From Clostridiales bacterium (GTDB lineage Bacteria > Bacillota > Clostridia > Saccharofermentanales > Saccharofermentanaceae), in NCBI GenBank assembly GCA_017961235.1, contig JAGCXQ010000002.1, forward strand, positions 1 to 47,172: 47,172 bases of DNA, given 5' to 3'. Below, piece after piece: positions 16,531-24,676 of the stretch. Each line of letters begins with the position of its first letter. The stretch's first letter is position 1. The notes below the pieces were generated by a model. That model had not been told where the DNA came from. It worked only from the letters and a program-made list of their open reading frames with translations, and did no database searches. The position numbers were made by a program, and so were the translations under genes.

Positions 16531-16790
16531 TATGAGTTTTTCGAAGGAGAACCAAAAAACTCATATCTCATCGCTGAAAAGGTATGAGTTTTTCGAGGGA
16601 GAACTAAAAAACTCATATCTTGCCGCTGAAAAAGTATGAGTTTTTCGAGGGAAAACCAAAAAACTCATATCTCATCGCTGAAAAAGTATGAGTTTTTCGA
16701 GGGAGAACTAAAAAACTCATATCTTGCTTCTGAAAAAGTATGAGTTTTTCGAAACGAAGCGAGAATACTCATACTTTTCTCTAAGTCCGT
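16531..16790. repeat. Tandem array of five 52-bp hairpin units
   Basis: Five head-to-tail copies start at 16531, 16583, 16635, 16687 and 16739, a strict 52-bp period. Each has TATGAGTTTTT, a 12-14 base loop beginning CGA, then AAAAACTCATA, so each folds into an 11-bp hairpin on either strand. Copies 1 and 3 share one variant (GAACC loop end, CTCATCGCTG tail). Copies 2 and 4 share another (GAACT, CTTGC tail). This suggests a 104-bp duplication of an A-B pair. Copy 5 has a diverged right arm, ATACTCATA. It sits in the convergent gap between hisA (+) and tRNA-Gly (-). Function unknown. Confidence 0.95.
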
Positions 16791-16812
16791 TTATAGTAAC
16801 GAAGATAACAAC

Positions 16813-16842
16813 AAAAAAGCCGCCTCATTTGAGACGGCTTTT
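16813..16842 (-). terminator. Terminator of tRNA-Gly
   Basis: Read on the minus strand, AAAAGCCG/CGGCTTTTTT forms an 8-bp stem with a T-run, starting five bases after the tRNA-Gly CCA. Confidence 0.85.
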
Positions 16843-16846
16843 GAAG

Positions 16847-16921
16847 TGGAGCGGGATACGAGATTCGAACTCGCGACTTTCACCTTGGCAAGGTGACACT
16901 CTACCACTGAGTTAATCCCGC
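16847..16921 (-). tRNA. tRNA-Gly (GCC)
   Basis: Minus-strand 75-base cloverleaf with acceptor GCGGGAT/ATCCCGC, anticodon loop TTGCCAA (GCC) within the stem CACC/GGTG, T-loop GAGTTCGAATCTC, and CCA encoded. Confidence 0.93.
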
Positions 16922-16940
16922 GTTTGAAGTCAACGTGAAT

Positions 16941-16969
16941 ATTATATGCGCGGTCATGGGTTATGTCAA
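16941..16969 (-). promoter_or_regulatory. Promoter of tRNA-Gly
   Basis: On the minus strand TTGACA and TATAAT, both perfect consensus, are 17 bases apart. The -10 ends 20 bases before the tRNA. Confidence 0.88.
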
Positions 16970-17105
16970 CACCTTTTTTCGATGATCATCAACACATCTT
17001 TCTGAACCGGTTATTCCGCACTTTTTTCTCTCGAAAAGCACTTGCCCGCAGCCCCGGAGCTCCCTCTGGAAACGCTCTGCACGCCCAAATATCAAGAAAC
17101 TCGTA

Positions 17106-17134
17106 TTGACATTATCATATATAAGGAATATATT
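17106..17134 (+). promoter_or_regulatory. Promoter of the fab operon
   Basis: TTGACA (17106-17111), a 17-base spacer and TATATT (17129-17134). Two TTTGAA words follow at 17134 and 17150 around the start of transcription. They could be a repressor site, but the arrangement is a direct repeat and does not match FapR or FabT consensus well. Confidence 0.7.
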
Positions 17135-17171
17135 TTGAATGTAAAATAGTTTGAAAGGCAAAGTAATTTTT

Positions 17172-18182
17172 ATGAGCAATACAAATTCATCCTCTGAACT
17201 TGCAAATGGTTTCGGCCGGGTGATTGGTATCGGCAGTTATCTGCCTGAGAAAATTATGACGAACGACGATCTGGCCAAGATCGTAGAGACAAACGACGAA
17301 TGGATCACTGAGCGCACCGGTATCAAGGAGCGCCACATCTCCGATCCGGACAAGGATACTTCCGAGAGTATGGCGATCGAGGCAGCGAAGAGAGCTGTTG
17401 CCGATTCTGGCATCGATCCGAAGGAGATCGGACTGATCATCGTGGCATCCACGACACCGAATGTACTTTTCCCGGTACTGAGCGCAAGCGTACAGGCAGC
17501 GGTCGATGCGGATAACGCCATGTGTTTCGATACGAACGCGGCATGCCCGGGATTCCTGACTGCTTTTGTTACTGCCCAGAACTATCTTCGTTCCGGCATG
17601 GTGAAAACAGCACTGGTCATCGGAACAGAGAACCTCAGCAACTATATGGATTTCACGGACAGAGGAACCTGCATCCTCTTTGGCGACGGCGCCGGAGCTT
17701 GTGTGATCACGTCCGATGAGACGCTCCAATACGATGCGATCATGCGCGCAGCCGGAAAGCGCGGCGAGTGCATGCATTGCGAGTCCTATATGCAGAAGGG
17801 GAAAGAAAAGACCCCTGAGTTTATCAAGTCCAACTACATCCAGATGGATGGCCAGACAGTATTTAAGTTTGCGGTCACGGAAGTGCCGAAGATCATCGAG
17901 GATCTTCTCGGGAAGACCGGCACGGATCCGGATGAGATCGACTACTATATCCTGCACCAGGCGAACCGCCGCATCATCGAGTCGGTGGCCAAGCGCCTCA
18001 AGCAGCCGATCGAAAAGTTCCCGATGAACATCGAAAAGACAGGTAACACATCTTCGGCGAGTATCCCGATCCTTCTTGATGAGATGAAGAAGCAGGGCCT
18101 GCTCGGTGAAGGAAAGAAGAAGGTCGTTATGTCCAGCTTCGGCGCCGGCCTTCTCTGGGGCGCAGTACAGACAGAGATCTGA
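17172..18182 (+). CDS. fabH: Beta-ketoacyl-ACP synthase III
   Basis: FabH condenses acetyl-CoA (or a branched acyl-CoA) with malonyl-ACP to begin fatty acid synthesis. The 336-residue protein has the catalytic triad C125 (TNAACPGF), H262 (LHQANRR) and N292 (GNTSSA), plus the GDGAGACV loop. The first 13 residues are an Asn/Ser-rich addition before the fold begins. An in-frame TTG seven codons upstream lacks a ribosome site, so ATG at 17172 is preferred. It heads a same-strand run fabH-fabK-fabD-fabG-fabF-fabZ. Confidence 0.95.
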   Translation: MSNTNSSSELANGFGRVIGIGSYLPEKIMTNDDLAKIVETNDEWITERTGIKERHISDPDKDTSESMAIEAAKRAVADSGIDPKEIGLIIVASTTPNVLFPVLSASVQAAVDADNAMCFDTNAACPGFLTAFVTAQNYLRSGMVKTALVIGTENLSNYMDFTDRGTCILFGDGAGACVITSDETLQYDAIMRAAGKRGECMHCESYMQKGKEKTPEFIKSNYIQMDGQTVFKFAVTEVPKIIEDLLGKTGTDPDEIDYYILHQANRRIIESVAKRLKQPIEKFPMNIEKTGNTSSASIPILLDEMKKQGLLGEGKKKVVMSSFGAGLLWGAVQTEI

Positions 18183-18268
18183 TTCATATACGGCAAAAGC
18201 ACCCGCAGTTTTTGCGAGTGCATGAATAGAAACACCGCGGATCAACGCGGCATTAAGGAGATCATGAA

Positions 18269-19198
18269 ATGAAAACGAGACTTACAGAACTTCTGAACAT
18301 CGAATACCCGATCATGCAGGGCGGCATGGCCTGGGTCGCAGATTACCATCTCGCGGCTGCAGTCAGTAATGCCGGCGGCCTGGGCATCATCGGTTCCGGC
18401 GGAGCAGATGCGGACTGGGTAAGAAACCAGGTCAAGTGCTGCCGTGAACTGACAGATAAGCCTTTCGGCGTAAATGTTATGCTGATGAACCCGCATGCTC
18501 CGGAGATCGCAGATGTTCTGGCAGAAGAGAAAGTCGCAGTAATCACTACCGGTGCAGGTTCCCCGGAAAGATATCTTAAGAAGTGGCAGGAAGCCGGCAT
18601 CAAGATCATCCCGGTCGTTGCGTCTGTCGGTCTTGCAAAGAGAATGGAAAAGCTCGGCGTCGACGCAGTTGTTGCCGAGGGTACCGAGTCCGGCGGACAT
18701 ATCGGTGAACTGACCACCATGACACTGGTTCCGCAGGTCGTGGATGCACTCTCCATCCCGGTCGTTGCTGCAGGCGGTATCGCAGACGGAAGAGGAATCG
18801 CGGCAGCATTCATGCTCGGCGCTGAAGGCGTACAGTGCGGCACCTGCTTCATCCCCTGCGAAGAGACGAATATTCATCAGAACTATAAGGACCTGGTCAT
18901 CAAGGCCAGTGACATCGATACCAAGGTCACGGGAAGATCGACCGGCCATCCGGTAAGAACGATCAGAAACCAGCTGACCAAGCTCTATTTGAAGATGGAA
19001 GCAGACGGCGCGACTCTCGATGAGCTCGAGCAGCTTTCCCTCGGTTCCCTGCGAAAAGCTGTCCTCGATGGTGACAAGGACATGGGCTCCTTCATGGCGG
19101 GCCAGATCTCCGGTCTTCTGAAAGAACAGGTAACAGTAAAAGAAAGAATCGTATCCATGATGGATCAGGCAGAATCACTCTTAGGAGGTAAAAAGTAA
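18269..19198 (+). CDS. fabK: Enoyl-ACP reductase II (FMN-dependent)
   Basis: FabK reduces the enoyl-ACP double bond, the last step of each elongation round, and replaces FabI in many Firmicutes. The 309-residue TIM-barrel shows the nitronate monooxygenase/FabK features PIMQGGMAWVA, AGGLGIIGSG, GTESGGHIG with H144, VVAAGGIADGRG and GAEGVQCGTCF for FMN phosphate binding. AAGGAG precedes the start, which is 86 bases after fabH. The stop overlaps the fabD start by one base (TAATG). Confidence 0.95.
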   Translation: MKTRLTELLNIEYPIMQGGMAWVADYHLAAAVSNAGGLGIIGSGGADADWVRNQVKCCRELTDKPFGVNVMLMNPHAPEIADVLAEEKVAVITTGAGSPERYLKKWQEAGIKIIPVVASVGLAKRMEKLGVDAVVAEGTESGGHIGELTTMTLVPQVVDALSIPVVAAGGIADGRGIAAAFMLGAEGVQCGTCFIPCEETNIHQNYKDLVIKASDIDTKVTGRSTGHPVRTIRNQLTKLYLKMEADGATLDELEQLSLGSLRKAVLDGDKDMGSFMAGQISGLLKEQVTVKERIVSMMDQAESLLGGKK

Positions 19199-20133
19199 TG
19201 AAAATCGCATTTATGTACCCGGGCCAGGGTGCCCAGAAAAACGGAATGATGCAGGATTTCTACGAGCAGTGCGCAGAGGCAAGAGATCTTTTTAACAAGG
19301 CTTCCTCGATCAGCGGCTACGATATCCCGGATCTTTGCTTCCACGAAAAGGAAGAACTGAACCAGACCAAATATACACAGGTCTGTCTTCTGACTGCCTG
19401 CATGGCGGCCACGGAAACACTCCGCGCAGAGGGCGTTGAGCCGGATGCGACATGCGGCCTTTCTCTTGGTGAATATACTGCACTGGTTGCTTCCGGTGCG
19501 ATGTCCTTTGAAGATGCGATCAAGCTCGTCACCGAAAGAGGCAAGATCATGGAAGAAGCAGCTCCGGATATCGGAGGTATGAGCGCTGTTATCGGCATGG
19601 GGGAAGAAGATCTCCGTGCTGCGATCGACGGTATCGAAGGTGTGTATGTTGCAAACTTCAACTGCCCGGGACAGATTGTAATCACTGGATATAAGGAAGC
19701 CGTTGAAAAGGCCGGCGAAGTCCTGAAAGAAAAGGGTGCGAAGAGAGTTATCCCGCTGAAGTGCAGTGGCCCGTTCCACTCTCCGATCATGAAGCCGGCG
19801 GGTGAGAAGCTCCGCTCCTACATCGACGAAGTCGAGTTCTCTGATCTGAAAGTACCGTACGCGGCAAACCTGACAGGTGACCTCGTCAACAATTCGAAAG
19901 ATATCCCGGAGCTTCTGGAGAAGCAGGTCAGCGGATCCGTCCGTATGCAGCAGGATATCGAAGCGCTGGCAAAGGCCGGTGTAGATACATTTATCGAGAT
20001 CGGTCCGGGTAAGACCATCTCCGGTTTTGAGAAGAAAACACTGTCCGATGTCGAGATCCTCAACGTCGAGACACTTGAAGATGTGAAGGCCGTAGCTGCA
20101 CGCATCAGAGAAAAAGCGGAGGAACAGGCATGA
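19198..20133 (+). CDS. fabD: Malonyl-CoA:ACP transacylase
   Basis: FabD loads malonyl groups onto acyl carrier protein. The 311 residues include the start MYPGQGAQ, the nucleophile S89 in GLSLGEYTAL (Leu where many FabD have His) and H194 in SGPFHSPIM. AGGAGG lies directly upstream. It is coupled on both sides: a one-base overlap with fabK and a four-base ATGA overlap with fabG. Confidence 0.95.
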   Translation: MKIAFMYPGQGAQKNGMMQDFYEQCAEARDLFNKASSISGYDIPDLCFHEKEELNQTKYTQVCLLTACMAATETLRAEGVEPDATCGLSLGEYTALVASGAMSFEDAIKLVTERGKIMEEAAPDIGGMSAVIGMGEEDLRAAIDGIEGVYVANFNCPGQIVITGYKEAVEKAGEVLKEKGAKRVIPLKCSGPFHSPIMKPAGEKLRSYIDEVEFSDLKVPYAANLTGDLVNNSKDIPELLEKQVSGSVRMQQDIEALAKAGVDTFIEIGPGKTISGFEKKTLSDVEILNVETLEDVKAVAARIREKAEEQA

Positions 20134-20864
20134 GCAAGACTGCGATCGTTACCGGAGGTTCCCGCGGCATCGGCCGTGCGACCGCCATCGAACTTAGTAA
20201 AATGGGCATGAACGTGGCGGTGATCTTCCACGGAAATCAGGAAAAGGCTAACGAGACCGTTGCAGCTTGTAAAGCAAACGGCGTCGAGGCGATCGCTATC
20301 AAATGCGACGTCAAGGTCATGGCCGAGGTCCAGATCGCGATCGAGAATGTCATGGAGACATTTGGTTCCGTGGATGTTTTGGTCAATAATGCCGGTGTTA
20401 CGAAGGACGGACTGCTTCTTCGCATGAGTGAAGAGGACTTCGATGCGGTCATTGATACGAACCTCAAGGGCTGCTTCCTCTTTAGCAAAGTATGCGCTTC
20501 GATCATGATGAAGCAGAGATCTGGAAAGATCATCAACATCGCTTCGATCGTCGGCCTTCAGGGCAATGCCGGTCAGGCAAACTATGCCGCTTCCAAGGCC
20601 GGTATCATCGGCTTTACGAAGTCTCTGGCAAAAGAACTCGGCTCCCGCGGCATCACTGTAAATGCAGTAGCTCCGGGCTTCGTTGAGACAGATATGACCG
20701 ATGTTCTGAGCGATAAAGTGAAGGAAGCATTCCTCAATATGGTGCCGCTGAAGCGCACTGCGAAGCCGGAAGATATCGCGAACGCGATCGGATTCCTCGC
20801 TTCGGAAAAAGCAGATTATATCACCGGACAGGTACTGACCGTTGACGGTGGCATGTGCATGTAA
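20130..20864 (+). CDS. fabG: 3-oxoacyl-ACP reductase
   Basis: A short-chain dehydrogenase that reduces beta-ketoacyl-ACP with NADPH. The 244-residue protein has the nucleotide-binding TGGSRGIGRA, NNAG, catalytic Y152 and K156 in NYAASKAG, and PGFVETDMT. The ATG overlaps the fabD stop (ATGA), with GGAGG just upstream. FabG assignment among SDRs is supported by the operon. Confidence 0.96.
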   Translation: MSKTAIVTGGSRGIGRATAIELSKMGMNVAVIFHGNQEKANETVAACKANGVEAIAIKCDVKVMAEVQIAIENVMETFGSVDVLVNNAGVTKDGLLLRMSEEDFDAVIDTNLKGCFLFSKVCASIMMKQRSGKIINIASIVGLQGNAGQANYAASKAGIIGFTKSLAKELGSRGITVNAVAPGFVETDMTDVLSDKVKEAFLNMVPLKRTAKPEDIANAIGFLASEKADYITGQVLTVDGGMCM

Positions 20865-20936
20865 GAATGAGTGTAAGCGCAGACCGGTATGGCCTGTGCT
20901 CTCGATAAAACCTGAAACAAAGGAAGGTAAGGAAAC

Positions 20937-22172
20937 ATGAGAAGAGTTGTAGTAACAGGAATGGGTGCGGTTACACCGCTGGGCAACACCGCAGAAGAGT
21001 TCTGGGCAAATGTCAAGGCCGGAAAGGTCGGTATCGGACCGATCACGAAGTTCGACGTTACCGAGTACAGAGCCAAGGTTGCCGGTGAAGTAAAAGACTT
21101 CAAAGCTGACGAGTATATGGACTTTAAGACAGCGAAGAGAATGGAGCTTTTCTCCCAGTATGCAGCCGCTTCCGCGCTGATGGCGGTCAAGGATTCCGGC
21201 ATCGATATCGAGAAAGAAGATGCTTACCGCTGCGGCGTCGTTGTCGGTTCCGGCGTCGGTTCCATGCAGGCGACCGAGCGCGAGCACAAGAGACTTCTTG
21301 ATTTCGGCCCGAACAAGATCGGACCTCTCTATGTCCCGCTCATGATCTCCAATATGGCAGCAGGTAACATCGCGATCGTTACCGGATTTAAGGGAAAGAA
21401 CATCGATGTAGTTACCGCATGTGCTTCGGGTACCAACTCTATCGGTGAAGCTTTCAGAAGCATCCAGCATGACGAGGCGGACGTGATCCTCGCAGGTGGT
21501 ACGGAAGCTGCGATCTGCCCGCTTGGCGTGGCCGGTTTCTGTGCGCTAAAAGCACTGTCCTTCAGCGAAGATCCGATGAAGGCTTCGATCCCGTTTGATA
21601 AGAACCGTGACGGTTTTGTTCTCGGTGAGGGCGCAGGTGTTCTCGTTCTTGAAGAATATGAGCATGCGAAGGCAAGAGGTGCGAAGATCTATGCGGAGAT
21701 CGTCGGTTATGGCGCGACATGCGATGCTTACCACATCACATCTCCGGAGGAATCCGGTATCGGTGCGGCGCACGCGATGATGGCGGCGATCAAGGATGCC
21801 GGCATCGAGCCGTCTGAACTTGACTACATCAATGCACACGGCACATCCACTCACCACAACGACCTGTTCGAGACCCGTGCGATCAAGACGGCGCTCGGCG
21901 ATGCTGCAAAAGATGTAAAGATCAACTCCACCAAGTCCATGACCGGACACCTGCTCGGTGCAGCCGGCGCGATCGAGGCGATCGTTCTTGCGAAGTCCGT
22001 CCAGGAAGGATTCATCCACCAGACCATGGGCTCTTCTGAGACCGAGGATGAGATGGATTTGAACTACTGCTTTGGCAGATCCTATGAACAGGATGTAAAA
22101 TATGCTATGAGCAACTCGCTCGGTTTTGGCGGACACAATGCTTCCATCATCATGAAGCATTTCGAAGAGTAA
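20937..22172 (+). CDS. fabF: Beta-ketoacyl-ACP synthase II
   Basis: FabF extends acyl-ACP with malonyl-ACP. The 411-residue protein has the triad C162 (VVTACASGTNS), H301 (NAHGTSTHHND) and H338 (MTGHLLGAAGA). It follows fabG by 72 bases with AAGGAAGG upstream. No acyl carrier protein gene lies between fabG and fabF, unlike many Firmicutes clusters. Confidence 0.96.
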   Translation: MRRVVVTGMGAVTPLGNTAEEFWANVKAGKVGIGPITKFDVTEYRAKVAGEVKDFKADEYMDFKTAKRMELFSQYAAASALMAVKDSGIDIEKEDAYRCGVVVGSGVGSMQATEREHKRLLDFGPNKIGPLYVPLMISNMAAGNIAIVTGFKGKNIDVVTACASGTNSIGEAFRSIQHDEADVILAGGTEAAICPLGVAGFCALKALSFSEDPMKASIPFDKNRDGFVLGEGAGVLVLEEYEHAKARGAKIYAEIVGYGATCDAYHITSPEESGIGAAHAMMAAIKDAGIEPSELDYINAHGTSTHHNDLFETRAIKTALGDAAKDVKINSTKSMTGHLLGAAGAIEAIVLAKSVQEGFIHQTMGSSETEDEMDLNYCFGRSYEQDVKYAMSNSLGFGGHNASIIMKHFEE

Positions 22173-22187
22173 TACGAGGTTATCACT

Positions 22188-22631
22188 ATGGCAAAAGCAC
22201 TTACCACAAGAGAGATCATGGATATTCTTCCGCATCGTTCCCCGTTCCTTCTGGTGGATGCGATCGAAGATTATAAAGAAGGCGAGTACGCCATCGGCAG
22301 AAAATGCATCACCTACGATGAGCCGTATTTCCAGGGCCATTTCCCGGAGATGCCGATCATGCCGGGTGTCCTTCAGGTGGAAGCGCTGGCACAGACCGGC
22401 GCGGTCGCGATCCTCTGTAAAGAGGAGTTTAAGGGCCGCATCGCCGTATTTGCCGGAATCGATAAGTGTAAGTTCAAGCGTCCGGTCGTACCGGGAGATG
22501 TCCTTACACTGAAGACAGAGATCACCGCTCTTCGTGGTCCGGTCGGTATGGGACATGGTGTTGCTTCCGTTGGTGATGAAGTAGCATGTGACTGCATCAT
22601 CAAGTTTGCCATTCTGCCGAACAAAGAATGA
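22188..22631 (+). CDS. fabZ: 3-hydroxyacyl-ACP dehydratase
   Basis: FabZ dehydrates beta-hydroxyacyl-ACP to the enoyl form used by FabK. At 147 residues it has normal length and carries the hot-dog-fold motif YFQGHFPEMPIMPGVLQVEALAQ with H51 and E65. It begins 15 bases after fabF with a weak ribosome site, suggesting translational coupling. It ends the fab run, and a strong terminator lies about 70 bases later. Confidence 0.96.
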   Translation: MAKALTTREIMDILPHRSPFLLVDAIEDYKEGEYAIGRKCITYDEPYFQGHFPEMPIMPGVLQVEALAQTGAVAILCKEEFKGRIAVFAGIDKCKFKRPVVPGDVLTLKTEITALRGPVGMGHGVASVGDEVACDCIIKFAILPNKE

Positions 22632-22676
22632 GAACTTAACCGGTTTCAATTATCAAATTATTTTACTAACTTGCTA

Positions 22677-22699
22677 TATATAATAATATGTATTATATA
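22677..22699. repeat. AT-only inverted repeat
   Basis: TATATAATA and TATTATATA flank a 5-base centre. It lies between fabZ and the terminator and may be an operator or only a weak hairpin. Confidence 0.4.
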
Positions 22700-22700
22700 G

Positions 22701-22733
22701 AAAACGCGAAATCGAAAACGGTTTCGCGTTTTT
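22701..22733 (+). terminator. Terminator of the fab operon
   Basis: The 11-bp stem AAAACGCGAAA/TTTCGCGTTTT is followed by TTA, with a 10-base loop. It is symmetric enough to act on both strands. Confidence 0.88.
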
Positions 22734-22743
22734 ACACCGTTAT

Positions 22744-22771
22744 TTGCACTTTTTGAGGATTCTGCTATCAT
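22744..22771 (+). promoter_or_regulatory. Promoter of the membrane-anchored unknown gene
   Basis: TTGCAC (22744-22749), a 16-base spacer and TATCAT (22766-22771), with TG one base before the -10. The start codon is 31 bases later. Confidence 0.55.
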
Positions 22772-22802
22772 ATCGGTAGCAAAAAAATGAAGGAGAGAAG
22801 AC

Positions 22803-23462
22803 ATGCCGGATCCGAGTCTCGAGAAACCGAAACTGAATCTTAAAAAGATGGGATTCAAGAAATCTGTCATCCACCTGTGGACATACTATAAGTGGTGGGT
22901 GATCATTCCGGTGATCGTTATCGCCATCATTATCTCCTTTGTGAACTCTTATCTGAAAGCAACGAAGAAAGAATATCTTTCGATCGCCTGTGTAAATGCC
23001 AGATACGAATCCAATCATATCTTTGATGAATATGCCGAGTCGATCGGAAAGACGATAAGTGTGGACTGCACCTATCATTTCCCGACAAACGAGGACTCTT
23101 CCTATTTGAGCCAGGACATGACCAACAGTGTACAGAAGCTGGTTTCGCTGATGCAGAGTGAAGTGATCGATATCGTAGTTACCAATTCCCGTGCGATCAA
23201 GGAGTATGGGGAAGCGGGAGTCCGTGATCTGAGTGAGGTCCTATCAAAAGAGCAGCTCCAGGATCTGGAAAACCGCGGCATACTTTTTTATCTGGAGCTC
23301 GATGGCGGCAGAAGATTCCCGGCCGGGATCAATGTAACGGATATGGAGTTTTTCTATCCGGCATATAACGGATCGGAAGAGAAGCACTACCTGATGCTCT
23401 CGAAGTTCTCTTCAAAAACAGAAGAAGAGAGACTCCTGATAGAGTATCTCTTCTTCTCCTAA
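22803..23462 (+). CDS. Uncharacterised single-span membrane protein
   Basis: A 219-residue protein with a basic N-terminus (residues 1-30), one membrane span (about 32-50, WWVIIPVIVIAIIISFV) and a probably extracellular domain. The outer domain has alternating strands and helices (EYLSIACVNARYES, SEVIDIVVTNSRAIKEYG, VRDLSEVLSKEQLQDLENRG). It loosely resembles half of a solute-binding protein, but I cannot assign a family. AAGGAGA lies 6 bases before the ATG. It converges with the YesL-like gene 22 bases away, close to a sugar importer, so a role in sugar sensing or uptake is possible but unproven. Confidence 0.78.
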   Translation: MPDPSLEKPKLNLKKMGFKKSVIHLWTYYKWWVIIPVIVIAIIISFVNSYLKATKKEYLSIACVNARYESNHIFDEYAESIGKTISVDCTYHFPTNEDSSYLSQDMTNSVQKLVSLMQSEVIDIVVTNSRAIKEYGEAGVRDLSEVLSKEQLQDLENRGILFYLELDGGRRFPAGINVTDMEFFYPAYNGSEEKHYLMLSKFSSKTEEERLLIEYLFFS

Positions 23463-23484
23463 GAAACTAAATTAGATGTTTTGA

Positions 23485-24432
23485 TCAATCCTCTTCGGAA
23501 TCATCTGAAGAGGATTCTTCATCTTCGTCTTCCTCTTCATCGTCCGACTCTTCATCATCCTCAGACTCGTCATCATCGTCAGACTCGTCTTCCTCATCAT
23601 CTTCTTCATCTTCATCGGAATCGTCGTCCTCGTCTTCATCCTCATCGACGTCGTCGAGCTCATCCGGTTCATATTCCTCATCGTCCTCGTCGTCATCCTC
23701 GTCGGAGGAATCTTCGCTGCTGTCTTTATCATTTTCATCGACATACTCGATCAGGTCATCGTAGGACTGTTCATAGACGACACCGCCCTTGGTGACTTTG
23801 ATCTTCTTAAGATCGAATGCCTTATGAAGGAAGACGGAACAGATATATACACGCAGTGCAAGGTTAAAGAAGATCTCACATCCGACGACTCCGTAGAAGG
23901 TCTGCGGGAAGGTATTGACCAGAAGGGGAGTGAAGAGCCAGACCGCGATCAGAAGGATCGTGATCGGAATATGCTTGATGCTGAGAAGGATGGAATTGAT
24001 GATCGTGTTTTTAAATGAGTTCTCGAAAACAGCGAGAAGAGCAAAACCGTAAAGGAAGACCTGAACGACGATAAGGAGCATCGCCCATACAGGATACTGC
24101 AGCCAGTCAAGGCTGCCGCTGATCAGGTCATCGCGGAAGTAGATGCCATAAAGTTCAAACGCGAAAAGACCGCCGAGGAGAAGGACTACGATCCAAAGCA
24201 GAGTTCCTTTCTTGAAACTGTTCTTGAATTCACGGAAGTATTCATTATAGACCATCGGGTCTTCGCCGGAGATGATCTTCAGGCAAACGCGGTAAAGTGC
24301 GCAGAGAGAAGGGCCGATAGTAATGATCGGGATACAGGTAAAGAAGAAAAGAAGATTTACCCAAAATATATTAAAAAGGTTCGTCAGGAAGCGCATTGCC
24401 GGGTTATTGGAATTGAAAGTTGATTCGTTCAT
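23485..24432 (-). CDS. YesL/DUF624 membrane protein with long acidic tail
   Basis: Residues 1-215 match the YesL (DUF624) family. These are small membrane proteins found beside sugar ABC importers, with FNIFWVNLLFFFTCIPIITIGPS near the N-terminus and four or five spans. Residues 231-315 are an 85-residue tail made almost wholly of Asp, Glu and Ser, which is not part of the usual YesL protein. By the charge rule the tail is probably intracellular. The matching DNA (about 23485-23740) is a TCATC/TCGTC-rich simple sequence. The gene is transcribed away from the sugar importer and shares its upstream region, which contains a 12-bp palindrome. The role of YesL proteins is not established. Confidence 0.85.
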   Translation of the reverse strand: MNESTFNSNNPAMRFLTNLFNIFWVNLLFFFTCIPIITIGPSLCALYRVCLKIISGEDPMVYNEYFREFKNSFKKGTLLWIVVLLLGGLFAFELYGIYFRDDLISGSLDWLQYPVWAMLLIVVQVFLYGFALLAVFENSFKNTIINSILLSIKHIPITILLIAVWLFTPLLVNTFPQTFYGVVGCEIFFNLALRVYICSVFLHKAFDLKKIKVTKGGVVYEQSYDDLIEYVDENDKDSSEDSSDEDDDEDDEEYEPDELDDVDEDEDEDDDSDEDEEDDEEDESDDDDESEDDEESDDEEEDEDEESSSDDSEED

Positions 24433-24483
24433 TATTCACACCTCGAAAGGGAGATTTCATTCTCCGGGATTCAACACACAAAG

Positions 24484-24492
24484 ATTATACCA
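24484..24492 (-). promoter_or_regulatory. Extended -10 promoter of the YesL-like gene
   Basis: On the minus strand TG-G-TATAAT lies 52 bases upstream of the start codon. The -35 is poor (TATCAT at 17 bases). Confidence 0.5.
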
Positions 24493-24515
24493 AGAAAGCA
24501 AAGAATATGATATAA

Positions 24516-24527
24516 CGAAACGTTTCG
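24516..24527. promoter_or_regulatory. Palindromic operator CGAAACGTTTCG
   Basis: A perfect 12-bp palindrome with a central ACGT sits between the divergent YesL-like and sugar-importer genes and touches a TATAAC box (24511-24516) facing the importer. Its form is typical of LacI-family repressor sites; it does not fit the full CcpA cre consensus. No LacI-family gene is in the window. Confidence 0.55.
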
Positions 24528-24676
24528 CCCTTGAAATAGCAATAAACGTCATCAAAACAGAGTACAATTCGCAAGAAATGTAAAGAAAGAAGTCGATGCA
24601 ATGGTTATTATGTACCTGTAGTTACAAGAATCGGGCGAAATTTTCGTCGGAAATCTACAAATATCAGGAGGACGAT

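Noticed and set aside
16531..16790. CRISPR array
   Set aside because: Units repeat in full with only a few variable bases, there are no unique spacers of constant length, and no cas gene is present.
17151..17171. Upstream TTG start for fabH
   Set aside because: No ribosome site precedes it and the family begins after the ATG at 17172.
18197..18225. Terminator between fabH and fabK
   Set aside because: GCAC-CGCA/TGCG-GTGC forms a hairpin but lacks a U-run, and the genes are obviously co-directed parts of one pathway.
22644..22660. FabT-like site TTTCAATTATCAAATTA
   Set aside because: It partly matches the FabT palindrome but lies after fabZ, where it cannot control the fab promoter, and the dyad is imperfect.
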